From: Cucumis sativus
Lineage: Eukaryota > Streptophyta > Magnoliopsida > Cucurbitales > Cucurbitaceae
Assembly (NCBI RefSeq): GCF_000004075.3
Contig: NC_026657.2
Coordinates: 6,386,001 to 6,450,000, forward strand
Direction: 5' to 3'
Length of the DNA: 64,000 bases
Part shown: positions 1-13,000 of the stretch, one piece after another
Layout of the letters: every line of letters begins with the position of its first letter
Position numbering within the stretch: position 1 is the first letter of the stretch
Notes under the pieces: model-generated
Told to the model about the DNA's origin: nothing
What the model saw: the letters and a program-made list of their open reading frames with translations, nothing else
Database searches by the model: none
Made by a program: the position numbers and the translations under genes

Positions 1-1012
1 TTCATATTGCAATCTCCGTATGTTATTCAAACTAAAGAAAAGAAATGGGAAAAGTCATCTATTAATTAGCATGAAACCATGTGATTCAAATTTGCTACCA
101 GATCATAGCTTTTAAAGATCCCCCCACCCTTACCCAGGTCTGAAATATACACAAGTCAAACTGCAAAAAGGGTAAAATCAAACTCTTCCATGCCCCTACG
201 CTGGATTTCATAATATCCATTCTTTATCATGACAGCAGTTGTGGATGTACAAGCAAGAGGGAAAAAAACGTAGGTATTATTGATATTATGTAAATAAATT
301 AAATTGTCCGTAATTCATTCTATTTAAAACCCTTTTGATTGCGATTAAATAATGGAGTTCAATTTCTCACTCGTTCACATGAGATAAAGAGAGCGGATAC
401 CGTCCTTTTTTTTTTCCCTCGTTAGAACCTTTTTAGAAATTTCATGAACGTATGGGTATAAGAAATATGACGAGGAATTGTTTCACCTCTAGTAGACCAA
501 TGGACCCCACAAGCTTCCGATCAAATCTCTACTTTTGAAGTTTTCCCCCACCTCGTCTAGTCCTGCAACAATTTATGCAGAGTGATAAACCTTAACTCAA
601 ATTCAATCAATCACCTCCACAAGCCCAAATAAAAGGAAGAGCCGCGGATTCAGAAGTAAACATACCTTTTAAGGCAGATGATTTCTTTTACCTTCTCTCC
701 AAATCCCCCTATTGTTCTTACTTGGTGGCAATGACCATCCCGATAGGCATAAAAGTGTGGTTGAACAGCCCGAGAAGAATAAGAACAAATGAAACTCATT
801 CAAAAGTAGTATGGTTGTATAAACCGGAAACATCGGAGTTTAACTAGGCTTTTCAGTGGCGCTGATAGAAAATTTCACCATAAAATATTACAGACCACGA
901 ATATATCGAGAAGTGCCATAATTCAGTTGGGCATCCAAAATCAATCATCCAAGACTTCAAATTAGTCGTGCACATTTTAACACTATTCCTGTCCAAATTG
1001 GCACTGGTGCAA
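1..1012. other. Region downstream of DCL1 (3' UTR side)
   Basis: DCL1 is on the minus strand, so these bases follow its stop codon. The part near 1012 is presumably its 3' UTR. I found no convincing polyadenylation signal and no protein-like reading frame on either strand. Confidence 0.4.
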
Positions 1013-4000
1013 TCACGAGTACAATTTATTCAGTAGCTCCAGCAACAGAACTGCAGCAGAATCCTTGGCCTTTTTAACACTAGGCATAGGCTCTCCCACG
1101 CATTCATCAGTCCATCCCTTGTCTGTAGTATTCACCCGCACGGCAAAGGTAAACCTCTTTGCATGCGCAGGGCCACCCTCATTCACACACCTATATACAT
1201 GCAAAACCAATCGCTGTTAGCAATATTGTACTGTACTCAAGGACAGGAGTTAATTACAGACAAAATTGTCACCTATAAAATGGCATGGGCCAATTTCTAC
1301 GTAGACAGATATCATTCAAGGTCTGTCTGGTAAATGTCTGATTGCCATTCTTCTTCTTTTTCCCATTGTCTTCAATTTTTTCCTTGGCATCATCCATTTC
1401 CTTCTCCTTTAAAACTGCAAGTGCATTCCTCGCAGCTAGTTTCTGTGCCATCTTCTTCTGAGGATTCTGAGCAATTCCAATCTGGACCCCATCAATGAAA
1501 ACTTCTACTGTAGCTAAATTCCCGATGCGAGTCGCTTTGTACTCCAGACCTTCTGCCTGTTGTTGGCATCGCTCTTGCAGCTCACGAACAGGATGCATAG
1601 GAAGTGTCTCCGGAGTAACCATCGGATGCAACAGTGGTTGAAATACCTGAACACATAATATTTAGTAAAAAAAGAAACCAAGAAAAGAATATTTAAATTT
1701 GGGGGGGCGGGATACTAACCCTCCAGACAACAGCAGTGTCACGTCCACTATCAAGAAAAATAGCACCAGCAATGGATTCAACAATATCACCAAGAACTTT
1801 CGGAGCTTTACAATCTCCCAATCCAAAGGAGTTGAAACCAGGCTTCAATAATTCATCTTGAACTTCCTTCACGAAGTCCCTGATCTGCATACATAGATCG
1901 ATCATACTTCATGGGTTTGGTTTGGTAACCTCAACCAATACAAGTCATTGTTAATGGAAACCATTTATTCCCTTTTTAGCACTCTGAATTTTTTCTCTTT
2001 ATTACACTTTGAATATGTTTTTCTTCTTATTTATTCAAGCCGGAAAATGCTGCATAGTTTGAAACATTAAGATAGCATTTCCTTTTGTGAGATGTGATTT
2101 AGAATTACTTATTTTGTATTAGATAAAAGAATGTAAACTGAAAATAGTTTTGAACTTTTGGAATTTTAGGTGAAGAGAGCAAACCTCATAAAAAAGTTTC
2201 AGAGAACAAATTCCGATCCTCATAAAAAAGTAACATGCAGGCTTTGGATATTAACAATAGTAAGATAACATATCATCTTCATTCTTGTACTTTCGGTTTC
2301 GTTTCATTTTAGTCTTCTCAATATCAAATATCCAAATTTAGTCCCAATTACTTTTCATAAAGCTTAAGTTGGAATTTCTATTGTTTATGATTCATTTATC
2401 ATTGTGTTTAATATGTTTAATATATTTGTAACTTGTAAGAGGATTTTCTCCTGTATAAGAACACCTAAATTGCACACAAACTTTTGCTCTTTCGTGCCAT
2501 CCAAAATAAAAATTAGAAGAAAAAAAAATAATAACAGAGAATAATTTTGTTCCTTCAAATTTAAGGAAACATTTAGGGTTGTTTGAGTCGCTAAGTTGAT
2601 ATAGAATATCAGTAGATTATATGTTTGGGAGTTCATATATCTGTTTGAGATGCAGAATTATTTTGTCTGAGTTCATATGTCTGTGTTTGGAGTGCAGAGT
2701 TGAGTTCATATATCAAGAATATCTAGTGTAGTTTATTGAACTATTCCATATACTTTTGTGATTACTATTTTTGTTTTAAACTTTTTTATTCAATAATTCT
2801 ACCCATCTTTGTTTGAATAAAATATGGATTCTTTCCTTTTATTGCAATCTTTGTCTTATATATTTTAAAGTTTTTCTTTCTTTCAATTTTTTTTGCAATT
2901 AACAACAATAAACCAACTACACTTTTCTTGCAGGAATATATTTAAATAAAATGGTAAACCACATTAGATCAAAACTTTAGATTCCAAATTTTTTTCCATG
3001 AATTTTATTAACATATTCATCTTTTTTTACTTTTTCTTCCTCATGTTACTCTCTGTATCTTACCTCTGTCCATTTTCTTATCATCGAATCTCTCCTCTCA
3101 TCTTAGTAGCCAATAGAATATCACCACATTTTTTCAACAATGTCACTTTCAATTCCTCCAAATGTGGGAGATCATCAGACAACAAATCTCCGTTTGTCAT
3201 TTTTGTTTTGAATTTTTTTCTTTTTTCTTTTTTTTCCTTCAACTTTTTGTCTCACCATTCTGCTACATACACGCCTTATCAAATTCTAAACACCAATGTT
3301 TTAAAAGGCATGAGAGGCGTATGCCTTGAGGCAGGGGGGCTTTCTTATGCCTCAAGGCGTGCGCTTCTGTTAAGAAAAAAGAGGCTTATGCCTCTGCTCA
3401 TAAAGGCATACGCCTGTTGGTATGCGCTCTGAGGCTTTTGAGGCTAACGCCTCAAATAAATCTGAATGAATTAAATGGGAAGTGGTATGCGCTCAGCCGC
3501 TGGGTGCTACATCACCGCTGGGTGATTCTATGGAAGATCTTAGTAGTGATAAATGATAATCATAATGTGGATCAGTTTTGGATAGAATGTTGAGATTTTC
3601 TTCCTTTGTTGTGATTAATTATTAGGATTTTTTTCTTTGTCATGAATAATTTTGAGGATCTTATGTAATTTTAAGCAATATTATAATGTTAAAATATATA
3701 AGATTTTATGTTTTATGATTTAATTATGTTTCTATTAATTGAAAATGAGGCTTACGCCTCACAACACCTCAAGGTTTATGCCTTGCCACTCCGAGAAAAA
3801 AAACCTCGAGGCTACCTTAAGCCTCTAAAAACATTGTTAACACTCATTTGATATGTGAATTCATTCTACATATAATTACGGCACTTAAAGTAGACAAAAT
3901 ACAACTATTTATATAATCAACCCTACAACACACTTGAACAGTCATAGAACGTTATGTAGGGTTAATTTACATGACCATAAATAATAGAGACCGAAAATGG

Positions 4001-7000
4001 TCGCACAAAGGTATTTGTCGAAGTTTTCATCAATGGTGGATGATGAAATCCAAAATTGGTTGATAAAGATGGTCACACAAAGGTGGTCATCGAAATTGTA
4101 ATTAAAGCGATTGTTGGACTTGGAATTGGTTGTCAGAGTTGGTCGTTGGAGGTGGTTGTCAAAGTTGGAAGAGAGAGTTAAGGTTAGTTGGTAAAATATA
4201 CAAATTCAACTCCAACATTTAAAATTGATGGGCCAAACAATGAGCTTGTATATTATACCAACTCAACTCATCTCACATTGATGAGCCAAACACCCCTGGC
4301 AACTTACTCCTTCAACCACCTCCAACGATTACCTTTGCATGATCAACTCTGACGACTAGTCTAGGGTTCCATAACCACCTTCAAAACAACAAACTCGAAC
4401 AAAAATCATCGTTGACAATCAATTTCAACAACCAACTTCGCACGACCAACTCCAGACTTCGATGCAAACTCTAATGATCTACTCCAGGATCACATTCGTG
4501 CTTCAAATTATGGTTTTGACAATCATCTACCACTACAAACTTCGTTCACAACCACCTTTAAAAATAATCAACTTCGACGACCACCTTCAACTCTGAGCTC
4601 CAACAACCACCTCCACCAATGAACTACAACAAAAATCATCATTGATGATCCGATGACAACCACCCCTAACAATCAGTACCAACATTCACCTTAGGCAACC
4701 AACAATGGAGAAAACCAACTCTAACGATCAACTTCAGCAAAGATCACATTTAGTGGCCAACTCTGACAATCACGTTAAGTAACTACAACAACCATTGTCC
4801 ATCTCCAATGACCAACTCAACCAATAACATACTATAAAAAGAAAACAAATTGGTTTGGTAATTCTGCAGGCAATCTGAGAGAAGCAGTGAGCACCTTGAA
4901 TGTTACTGTCTGCATCTAGTTATACTATGAAGAGGGCTTGTAGATCTTTGCCATTAATATCTTCCTGTGTCAAGGTTTCACGATCAATTGGAAATCCTTC
5001 AACATCTTTACTACCTGCACTGATGGGGAATCAAGCTCCAATTCCTTCTTTTTTAAAAATGGATGAGCCGACTGGGAGCATGGGGACCCTCTCAAGAAAG
5101 TGATCTTAGAGTTATCGACGTCCCCATCTCAAGAAAGTGATCTTAGAGTTATCGACGGTAAAAGAGGTGTGTTTGAACAATAGAATTGATTGAGAGGAAG
5201 ATACTGGCCTGTTGGTGAAAGCAGGAAGTTGGGCACGAGGGCAGCAAACTCCTAACAGATCTGGATTGCTTTCAGACTTGGAGGAATTGGATTTAATCAG
5301 TGCTTCAGAGTGAGGCTTCACACGACTTTCGTCTAAAAGACTCGAATACACCAAAGTTGTACAACCTTTTCTATAATATTTCTTGAAACGCTGGGAGTTT
5401 CTTTGAATACAAAGGCAGAGCAACTTGTTGACTGGGGTGCTTCTTTTTTTAATGTTATCTGAATTATCTTGAGAAGTATTAGCAGCTGGGGAAGAGGTAG
5501 AAGGTAGGCAATGAGAAAAACTGGCCAGGGACACGGTTGGTGTTGAAACGTCTGACTCTTCTTCTTCCCTGTTTGTATACCAAAAGCCAGAAGTTACAGC
5601 TTTAGGAGATTTGGTGGAGCCAAAAGGCCGAGTGACATTAAATTGAATGGTTTGTAGTTCAACTGATTGGGTAGTGGAAGCTGAACCGTTAAAGGTGGAG
5701 CGGTTTTTTGAAGAATTGATGGCTTGGCAGCCATGTTTCTCTCTTTGACATTCGCATTAAAGGCTTATCCAGTAGTGACTCTTCCTCCCCTTCACGTGCA
5801 TTGGACACCGCTGTTGTCCTAAAAATACTCTCTTATCTTGAAATTTGTTTTTAGAAATATCTATGGAGAGTTCAAAATTTTCCTATTGGCCTCCAGTCAC
5901 TAAGTCAAAGAAGCTAAGTGACTTGAAAGGTTTTCTTGAAATGGACGGCTTATGTTGTAAACTTGGCTTTATTGGCTATATGGACATGGGGATATACACA
6001 GGAACCCGGAGCATGTGCAGGAAACTTTTGGTTGCTCTTTACCTTTTCCCAACAATACTTCACACCTCCTGACAAATATTTTGGCTGGTTAACCTTTTCT
6101 TCGCACTAACTTTAAAAGGATATTTGGCTTGCTTTAAATCATTTCTTTCTTCTAGATTCTTTGGGGTGCTAGAAATGGTCGCCTCTTCAGGAAGGTTTCC
6201 TACTCTTTCGATCATTTTTGGAACTTCTACTCTCTGCTGTTACTTCCTTGTGCAAGATCAAGCAACCATTATAGCTTTTCCTACTTAATCTCCACTTGGA
6301 GAGTTTATATATATATATTTCGCCAGTGGGAATTCAGAGTTTTAATTCTTTACTTTTTCATCAACAAATTTGTTTCTTTATAAATAAATAAATAAATAAT
6401 TGAATGATACCCAAAGTATAAGAAGCAAATCAGACAAACAGTCATTACGTATGATACCTGCTTTTCAAGAGCACTTGAGCCATGCCGAAGATGGATATGC
6501 AGATTGTGTTTGACAGCAACTCGTGCAAAATTTTCATTGTTTACAGCAGCAGCTCGCAAGTCAGTTAAGCGGCCTGGCGGTAGATCCGTGTATGTAAAGA
6601 ACAAGTGCCTAGTGATCAGATGATCTAAGACTGCATCACCAACAAATTCCAACCGCTGATAACACGAAACTCCACAAGATGGTCGGGAAGCATGAGTGAT
6701 AGCCTCTACCAGCAAACCACGATCTTGGAACTTGATGTTCAGGGCACCCTCTAATGCATCAAAATCAACACTTCGAAGTATGCTTTCTGGAAGGTTTGAT
6801 TGTCTTGTTCCACACTCAACCTCACCAGCATCAAACTCAACCTTAATCCCTATCCATTTCATAAGATGATTTGCAGCAGTTTTTCCCCCTTCAACATAAT
6901 AAACTCCAATGAGTGCTTCCACAACATCTGCAAGAGTTTTGCTAGAAAGGACTCTGTAAGAACTAGAGTCACTTTCCACCTCTCTGTCCTCCACCTCTCC

Positions 7001-10000
7001 ATCTTCAAAAACATCAAGATGGAGATCCATCTCGCTAACACCATCAGAATTGGATTTATCCTGATCAAAGAAGGATGATTCCCCATCCTTCATATCCTCG
7101 TCATAGACAGGAAGCACACCAGGAGCAGCCCATCGAGATGGAGCGAAACGATCTGCTTGTATATAAGATTGGAGTTTTTTGCTCAATGCATATTGATACA
7201 AGACCATGTTACTGACCATTTGTTGCCTCATTCTAGTAAGCTGGCCCTCGTGTTTTCTAGGATATTTAAGAAAAAGGAATCGACTAACCACCCATTTCAG
7301 ATAAGCATCTCCCAGCAGTTCTGCTCTTTCATAGCAGAACGTCTCCTGGCATGAGGCAGCAGTCAAAGCTTCCAATATCTGCAGTTAACAGAATACAAAT
7401 GTCAAAGAAGCTGGTAAAGAAAATGTCCCGGATCTTTTTTGTTATATTACCTTAGAGGCAGGAACAGGGTAGTTTATCATATGTTTTAACTGAATAGCAA
7501 GCAGCATGCTTTCAACTCTCCTCATGATAGATGGTAATCTCTGTGCCCCACGAACAAGTGATCCAGGCAGTGGATGTACCAAACACAGCTCTGGGGGGAG
7601 ATAAACGTAGTATGTTTTGTCCAAAGTTTCTTCAGATTCATCTTCATGACCTAATCACATGAGGTGCTTCATCAGCCCAAAACTACAAACCAAATAAATA
7701 GAAAACAATGAGAAAGTATGGTGAAAAAATGACAGCATACTTTCTGCGTGTTCAAACCGAGGGGACAGGAGATTCTTGCAATACGAGACACCACGTCCTC
7801 TTATTAATGGCTGATGTTTATATACCAGTTCAACTCCATACCTGAATAAAGAAGACATAATAGCCAAATGCAACCCTTTTGTTGTGCAATAAGAAAGGAA
7901 AGCTTTTCCAATCTGTAAAGAACTTCCACAACATTATATTCTTCCAATAGAGATTAGAATTGAACTTTTCTCCCCAGCACAACATTAGCATTGCATTATG
8001 GCTATAAAGTCCATGCAAAATTGAACTACTTAAGAAACAAGAAGTTAGGCCAACCATAAGGCAATTTAAAAATGGAAATGTCCTATACTTTTGCTTGTAA
8101 TAATCGGCATATGAGCTATATTCCAGGGGACCAAGATATCCTTCCTTCCTTGGAAAGGAGTTCTCAGCAGTTGTATCATAGCGTATGGAGTCCACATAAA
8201 ACCTTTTCCCCGAGTGAGCAGCCGTTACAATCCTCCCTACCAAATCTTCCACAGCCATAGAAGTATCCGCCATCAAAAGTTTGCCTTTGGGTTGATCTGG
8301 GTGCCTTTGCAATTCAACATCCCCTCGATCAGGTACCAGACCAGAAGCCTTCACAACATCAAACTGTGCCACTGCTCCTCTAATACCATAGGTAGGATGA
8401 GATTTCTGTCCAAAAGCCATACCATGACGCAGTTTTCCAAATCCATATTCTCTTCTGTCCCCACCTAATGCTCGCTCATTTGTGCCAAGATAGACATCTG
8501 GCCGAGCACGCTGAAGTGGATTGTTCCAGGCATCCGTTTGAATTATTCTTCTAACCATAACCCAATCAATTTCTTTCACTGGATCTTCGGACTTATCACC
8601 AACAACAGGCACAAATAAATAAGCCTTAGCAGGATCCCAAGGAGTGGTAGTAGGTTCCACATCCACATCCAGCACAATGCTCATTAATCTTACATGAAAA
8701 CTCTTGAGAGATGCCAACTGTACAATGCCACAGTTCAAATTTTTCACATGGGTCAATAGCAAAAGCCAACAGAAATTAAAATATATTGTTCAACGCAATA
8801 AGAAGATTGATGGCTAACCTGGCTCTCAGTAATATCACATAAACCCCTGAAGACAAGAGATGCCTTGGTAGTGATAGTTCGTGCAATAAAAAGATCCATC
8901 GACATCGATAACACCTGTCCAAAGAAAATGATGTGATTAAGTGCAAACACATGATTGTGTGCTTTGAACATTAATCTCATTTCTTTTATTACTGAAAAGG
9001 CTTGTTTCTGTTTTTGAAAAAAAAAATATGATTGTGTGCGAGAGAGATGAGAGATGCTTATAGACTAAAATTGAAAATATAAACCTCTGCATCCAGCTCA
9101 CTGCCAAACAGTACTGCAAAATTGGAAACTTGAGTCAAGAACAGATCTTTAGAAGAACCAACGTTGACACACTGAACGGTGTACATATAAAGATGGAGGA
9201 ATTTGGAATCACTGAAAGTATCTCTCCCCGTTAATATCCATTCTCCCTATAAACAGAACCATACACCCTCCGTTAAATGGTAAAAAACATGGGAAAACCC
9301 CTTCAAATTAAAAGTTACAACATATTGACTGACACAAAGTAGATGAAACAAGGAAAACTTCTCATTGCTATCCTGCACATAAACAACTCTGAAAAAAGTT
9401 CACATTTCAGAATTTAATTATCACAAAAAGGGTTGCTCTTCTAGTCACCTAGCATGTAAAAGAATTGGAAAGTATCCTGGACCTAATTGGGTAGAAACAA
9501 ACCTGGAGAATATTAGCTACACCTTCAGGATAAAATTCCCTGTGCCTAGCAGTCCCAGGAAGTGGATCTCCATCATCATTCTGTTCAACTTTTTCCTTCT
9601 CCTCTCCGCTTCCTTTGTCTGGCAAGAGCATGTCAGTAAACGCTCCCATTTCATGGAGCTTTTTGCAAGCAGCCAAACAAACAGCCTGCCAAGTAGAGAT
9701 GTTTAAGGTCATCCTACAAGCCTATATTGATAAACCTGGAATGAAAAATTTTGGATAGCATGCCTGTTGTGCGAGGCGCATTGAGCTGCAAATTGGACCT
9801 TCCAGATCCTCAAATGGTGCATTACAAGGAAGTTGAAGCTTGCAAGAGTACTCAGTTGGACCACCTGGTTTCTCATGCCTCACCATCACAAACTCAGGCC
9901 GAAGAATGGAATACCTAGTAATAAGAGAGCAGATAAAAATATATATTCAACTATCATCTAATAATACAAAAATGGGGAAAACAATTTGCGTAATATAAAA

Positions 10001-13000
10001 ACAGAACCTGTCACTAGGCAGCTGCGAGCAGTAGAAATGGACAAGACCAACAGCAGAATTTAAGCTAACAACAGCACCAGTTGACTCAACTTGATACACA
10101 GTATCTGGTGTCGTGTCCATGGAAATCAACCTTGAAGTATCCTCAAGATGACTAAGGTCAGTTCTCTCGACTGCTTCTTTACGCAAAGTCTCCTCACTGT
10201 TTCTGGCATTCCTTAGAAATGCTGCATGTGATAAATTTCCCCTGTACAGCTTATGAAAACCTCAGTCTATTGACATCTACAGATATTTGATCCACCATAA
10301 AAAGACAGAACATAGACAGCCAATAAAGAATGATACCTCACCAACAGACAATCATCTAAAAAAGATATAGAACATGGGAAGTTTTTCTAGTCCATCATAA
10401 ATGAATACAAAACTGGAAATTTTAGAATCATTATCATTAATTCAAGGACTACCGGTCACAAGAGTATTAGATGCATATGTAACTTGCCAATATTTACGAC
10501 CCTAAAAGCTAGTGACTTGGACATACAAGGATAAAGGAAGTACCTCTCAACCATTAAAATATAATCTGAACCAGGCTTTCTTGCACGACCTCTAGATTGA
10601 ATATATGCCAAGACTGTTTTTGCAAGGTCAAAGCGCATCACAACATTGCATTGTCGAATATCAAGTCCTTCTTCAGCAACACTAGTAGCAACTAATAGGG
10701 TCACCTGAAAGATGGACAATGTCTAGAATTATGAGAAGTTCAATCACAAAATCCACACTTTCCCATGGAAGAGTGTTCTATAATTGCACATACACGACCA
10801 TCCCGAAATTTGGATATAGTGTCCTGCATTTGACATGTCCGCATATCTTGACTATTGTTGTGACCAATCAAGCTTGCACTTTTTATAAAACTTAGAGACG
10901 GAAGCTCTGCAAAGACCTGCAAAATGAATATGATATCACATATTGAAATAAGACAATGAGAAGGTGCCAAATCGAGAAAAGTATCTGGTGAAATAACCCA
11001 CCTTTGGAAGAACCAAGGCAGACACAACCCTCTCAACAAAGATTATGGCACGAAAATCTTCAGTGTATTGATATTTGAGCAGGATTTTAACTAGCGATTG
11101 CACCTTTGGAGTCACTTTTCCATCAGCCACAGCAGCTCCTATTATCTCGTCTACATGCTCCCCACCAGATACCACTGTTGGGTACAAAATAAAGAAAAAA
11201 CATTGAGAACATCAAACAATTACCATCAAGCTCTGACAGGAGAGAGTGATTGTGATCTGCCGCCTATGTAACACAAGGGCCAAACTTCTGTATGTACGAC
11301 GTGATGTAGTAATGGTAGAATTAGGATACATTCATATTAATCTTGGTTTATATTAATCCTTGCTATCTCTAACCAAGGAGTTGATTTGTCATGAAAAACT
11401 CTTTGGTTCCCTTCAAACCAAATTTCAGCAAGCCAAGCTTTGACAGCATTATTCCAAAGTAATTTGGAATCTGATTTAAGCTTTGGTCCAACCAAAATCT
11501 GCAAGACATTTTCACGAAATACATTGCCAAAGACCCAACTTAAGTTAAATAAATCAAATAAACGAAGCCAGCACTTTCTAGCATAACATTTCAAAAACAG
11601 GTGTTGGAGGTCTTCCTTGTCAGTCATACAAAAAGTACAAATAGATGGACATAAACAATGAAAAGGGAGTTTCCTTTGCATGATTGAAAAACATTTTAAA
11701 GAACCAAACTATGAAAACCATCGACAGCTGTTTATCTAGGATTCTAGAGGAGAGGCCAATGACTAGAGAAACAAAAAAGGAGAATTTTTTATTCTATTTT
11801 CGGTGATCACCCCCATCAACTTGCCAAGTCACTAACTAAGAGCATGTGATCTAGTTAACATGTGAGTCCAAACAGCAAAAAGTAGTTCTATCATACACAC
11901 CATGGCTATCAAGAAGTTCCCCCTCCTCGATCTCGTCAAGATTTGATCTAGTATTAGCGACGTCTTCCTCAGAAACTGAAGCTATACCATCTTTGTCAGA
12001 AACAGCTCCTTCTGATAGCTGGCATTGCAAGAGAGCGACTACTTTGTTCAAATAGGATTCCTGAAACTTGACGTCCAGTTGATAATTAGCCCTCTCATCA
12101 TTCTGTAAAGCTGTTAAAAATGACTGAGCAACCTGCCAAAATGGTAGATGGGATTATTCTTCGAACAAGTTAAAACTATGTCTTGTCAGACAAACTTATA
12201 AATCAAACCTTGTAAGCACACCACTGACCCAGCTCCCCAAGCGCATAATTGATCGCTCTCAACTTCTGTATTAGATTAGCAGCACCATCACTTTCTGTTC
12301 TCTCAGAAACACCATAAACTTGCCGCAGCTCTTCCCTAGCACCAGCATCCCTAGCTCCCATAAGTTGCCATTTACTTCTCCTAGAACTCAATTTTGCAGC
12401 TTCCTCAACTTCCACTTCGATTTGCTTTATCAGTTCATGAAGGGACCACAAAGTGGCAGCTTTGTCATACTCCACAACAACTTCTGATGGCATTGGAACA
12501 TGTTTCTCCAACTCCTTGCGATCTTTTATCGTGCAGACTGTGGAGTCTAATTTACTTTCAAGGTTACGAATCTTAATTGCACAGTCAATTTGGTTCGAAA
12601 CACCTGTGTATGGCATATTTAAAGCAATAATAGTAACACAAAGTTCAAATAATTACTAACTCCTCAAAAAAGATATAGGACTTCAACATGGAAACTAGAG
12701 TTGGAAAAAGAAACCCAAAGTCGCCCACCTTTTAAATTAACAGGCGAAGCAGTCATTCCAAAGACAGATGGTCTCCTCTCCTTTGGTGTGGTATGATAAA
12801 ACTCGGACATAACTAAGGAATAGGGATGCTTCTTAACAGCATGATGGCACTCATCCAAAATCAGCAGATTGATTGCTTCCATTTTTATTATGCTATGCCT
12901 CAAAATGTTCAACAGTATCTGCGCCGTCATAACCAGAACCTGCATTTGAAGTAAAGCACCACGTTGATCAGAGGACCATAACATGAATGGTCAAATAGAA

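Larger units (their letters stand above)
1885..6457 (-). other. DCL1 intron 17, 4.57 kb, filled with repeats
   Basis: This is the longest DCL1 intron; most of the others are 70-300 nt. It lies between the RNase IIIb exon and the exon starting IRDFVKE. It holds a MITE-like element (3294-3836), a GT/CA-rich foldback (about 3960-4830), a 30-base duplication (5091-5157) and a LINE remnant on the opposite strand ending at about 6400. The AT-rich part at 1906-3290 shows no gene. Confidence 0.85.

Noticed and set aside
2998-3432. Plus-strand open frame of 144 codons in DCL1 intron 17
   Set aside because: Phe-rich and low in complexity, and it runs into the MITE-like element.
5112-5534. Minus-strand open frame of 140 codons in intron 17
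   Set aside because: Ser-rich, no recognised domain, and inside the proposed LINE on the other strand.
6800-7354. Plus- and minus-strand open frames overlapping the RNase III exon
   Set aside because: They are shadows of DCL1 exon 17, which is in a different frame with full family conservation.
7842-8088. A miR838-like hairpin in DCL1 intron 14, as in Arabidopsis
   Set aside because: The 247-nt intron has no extended inverted repeat and no match to the recalled miR838 sequence.
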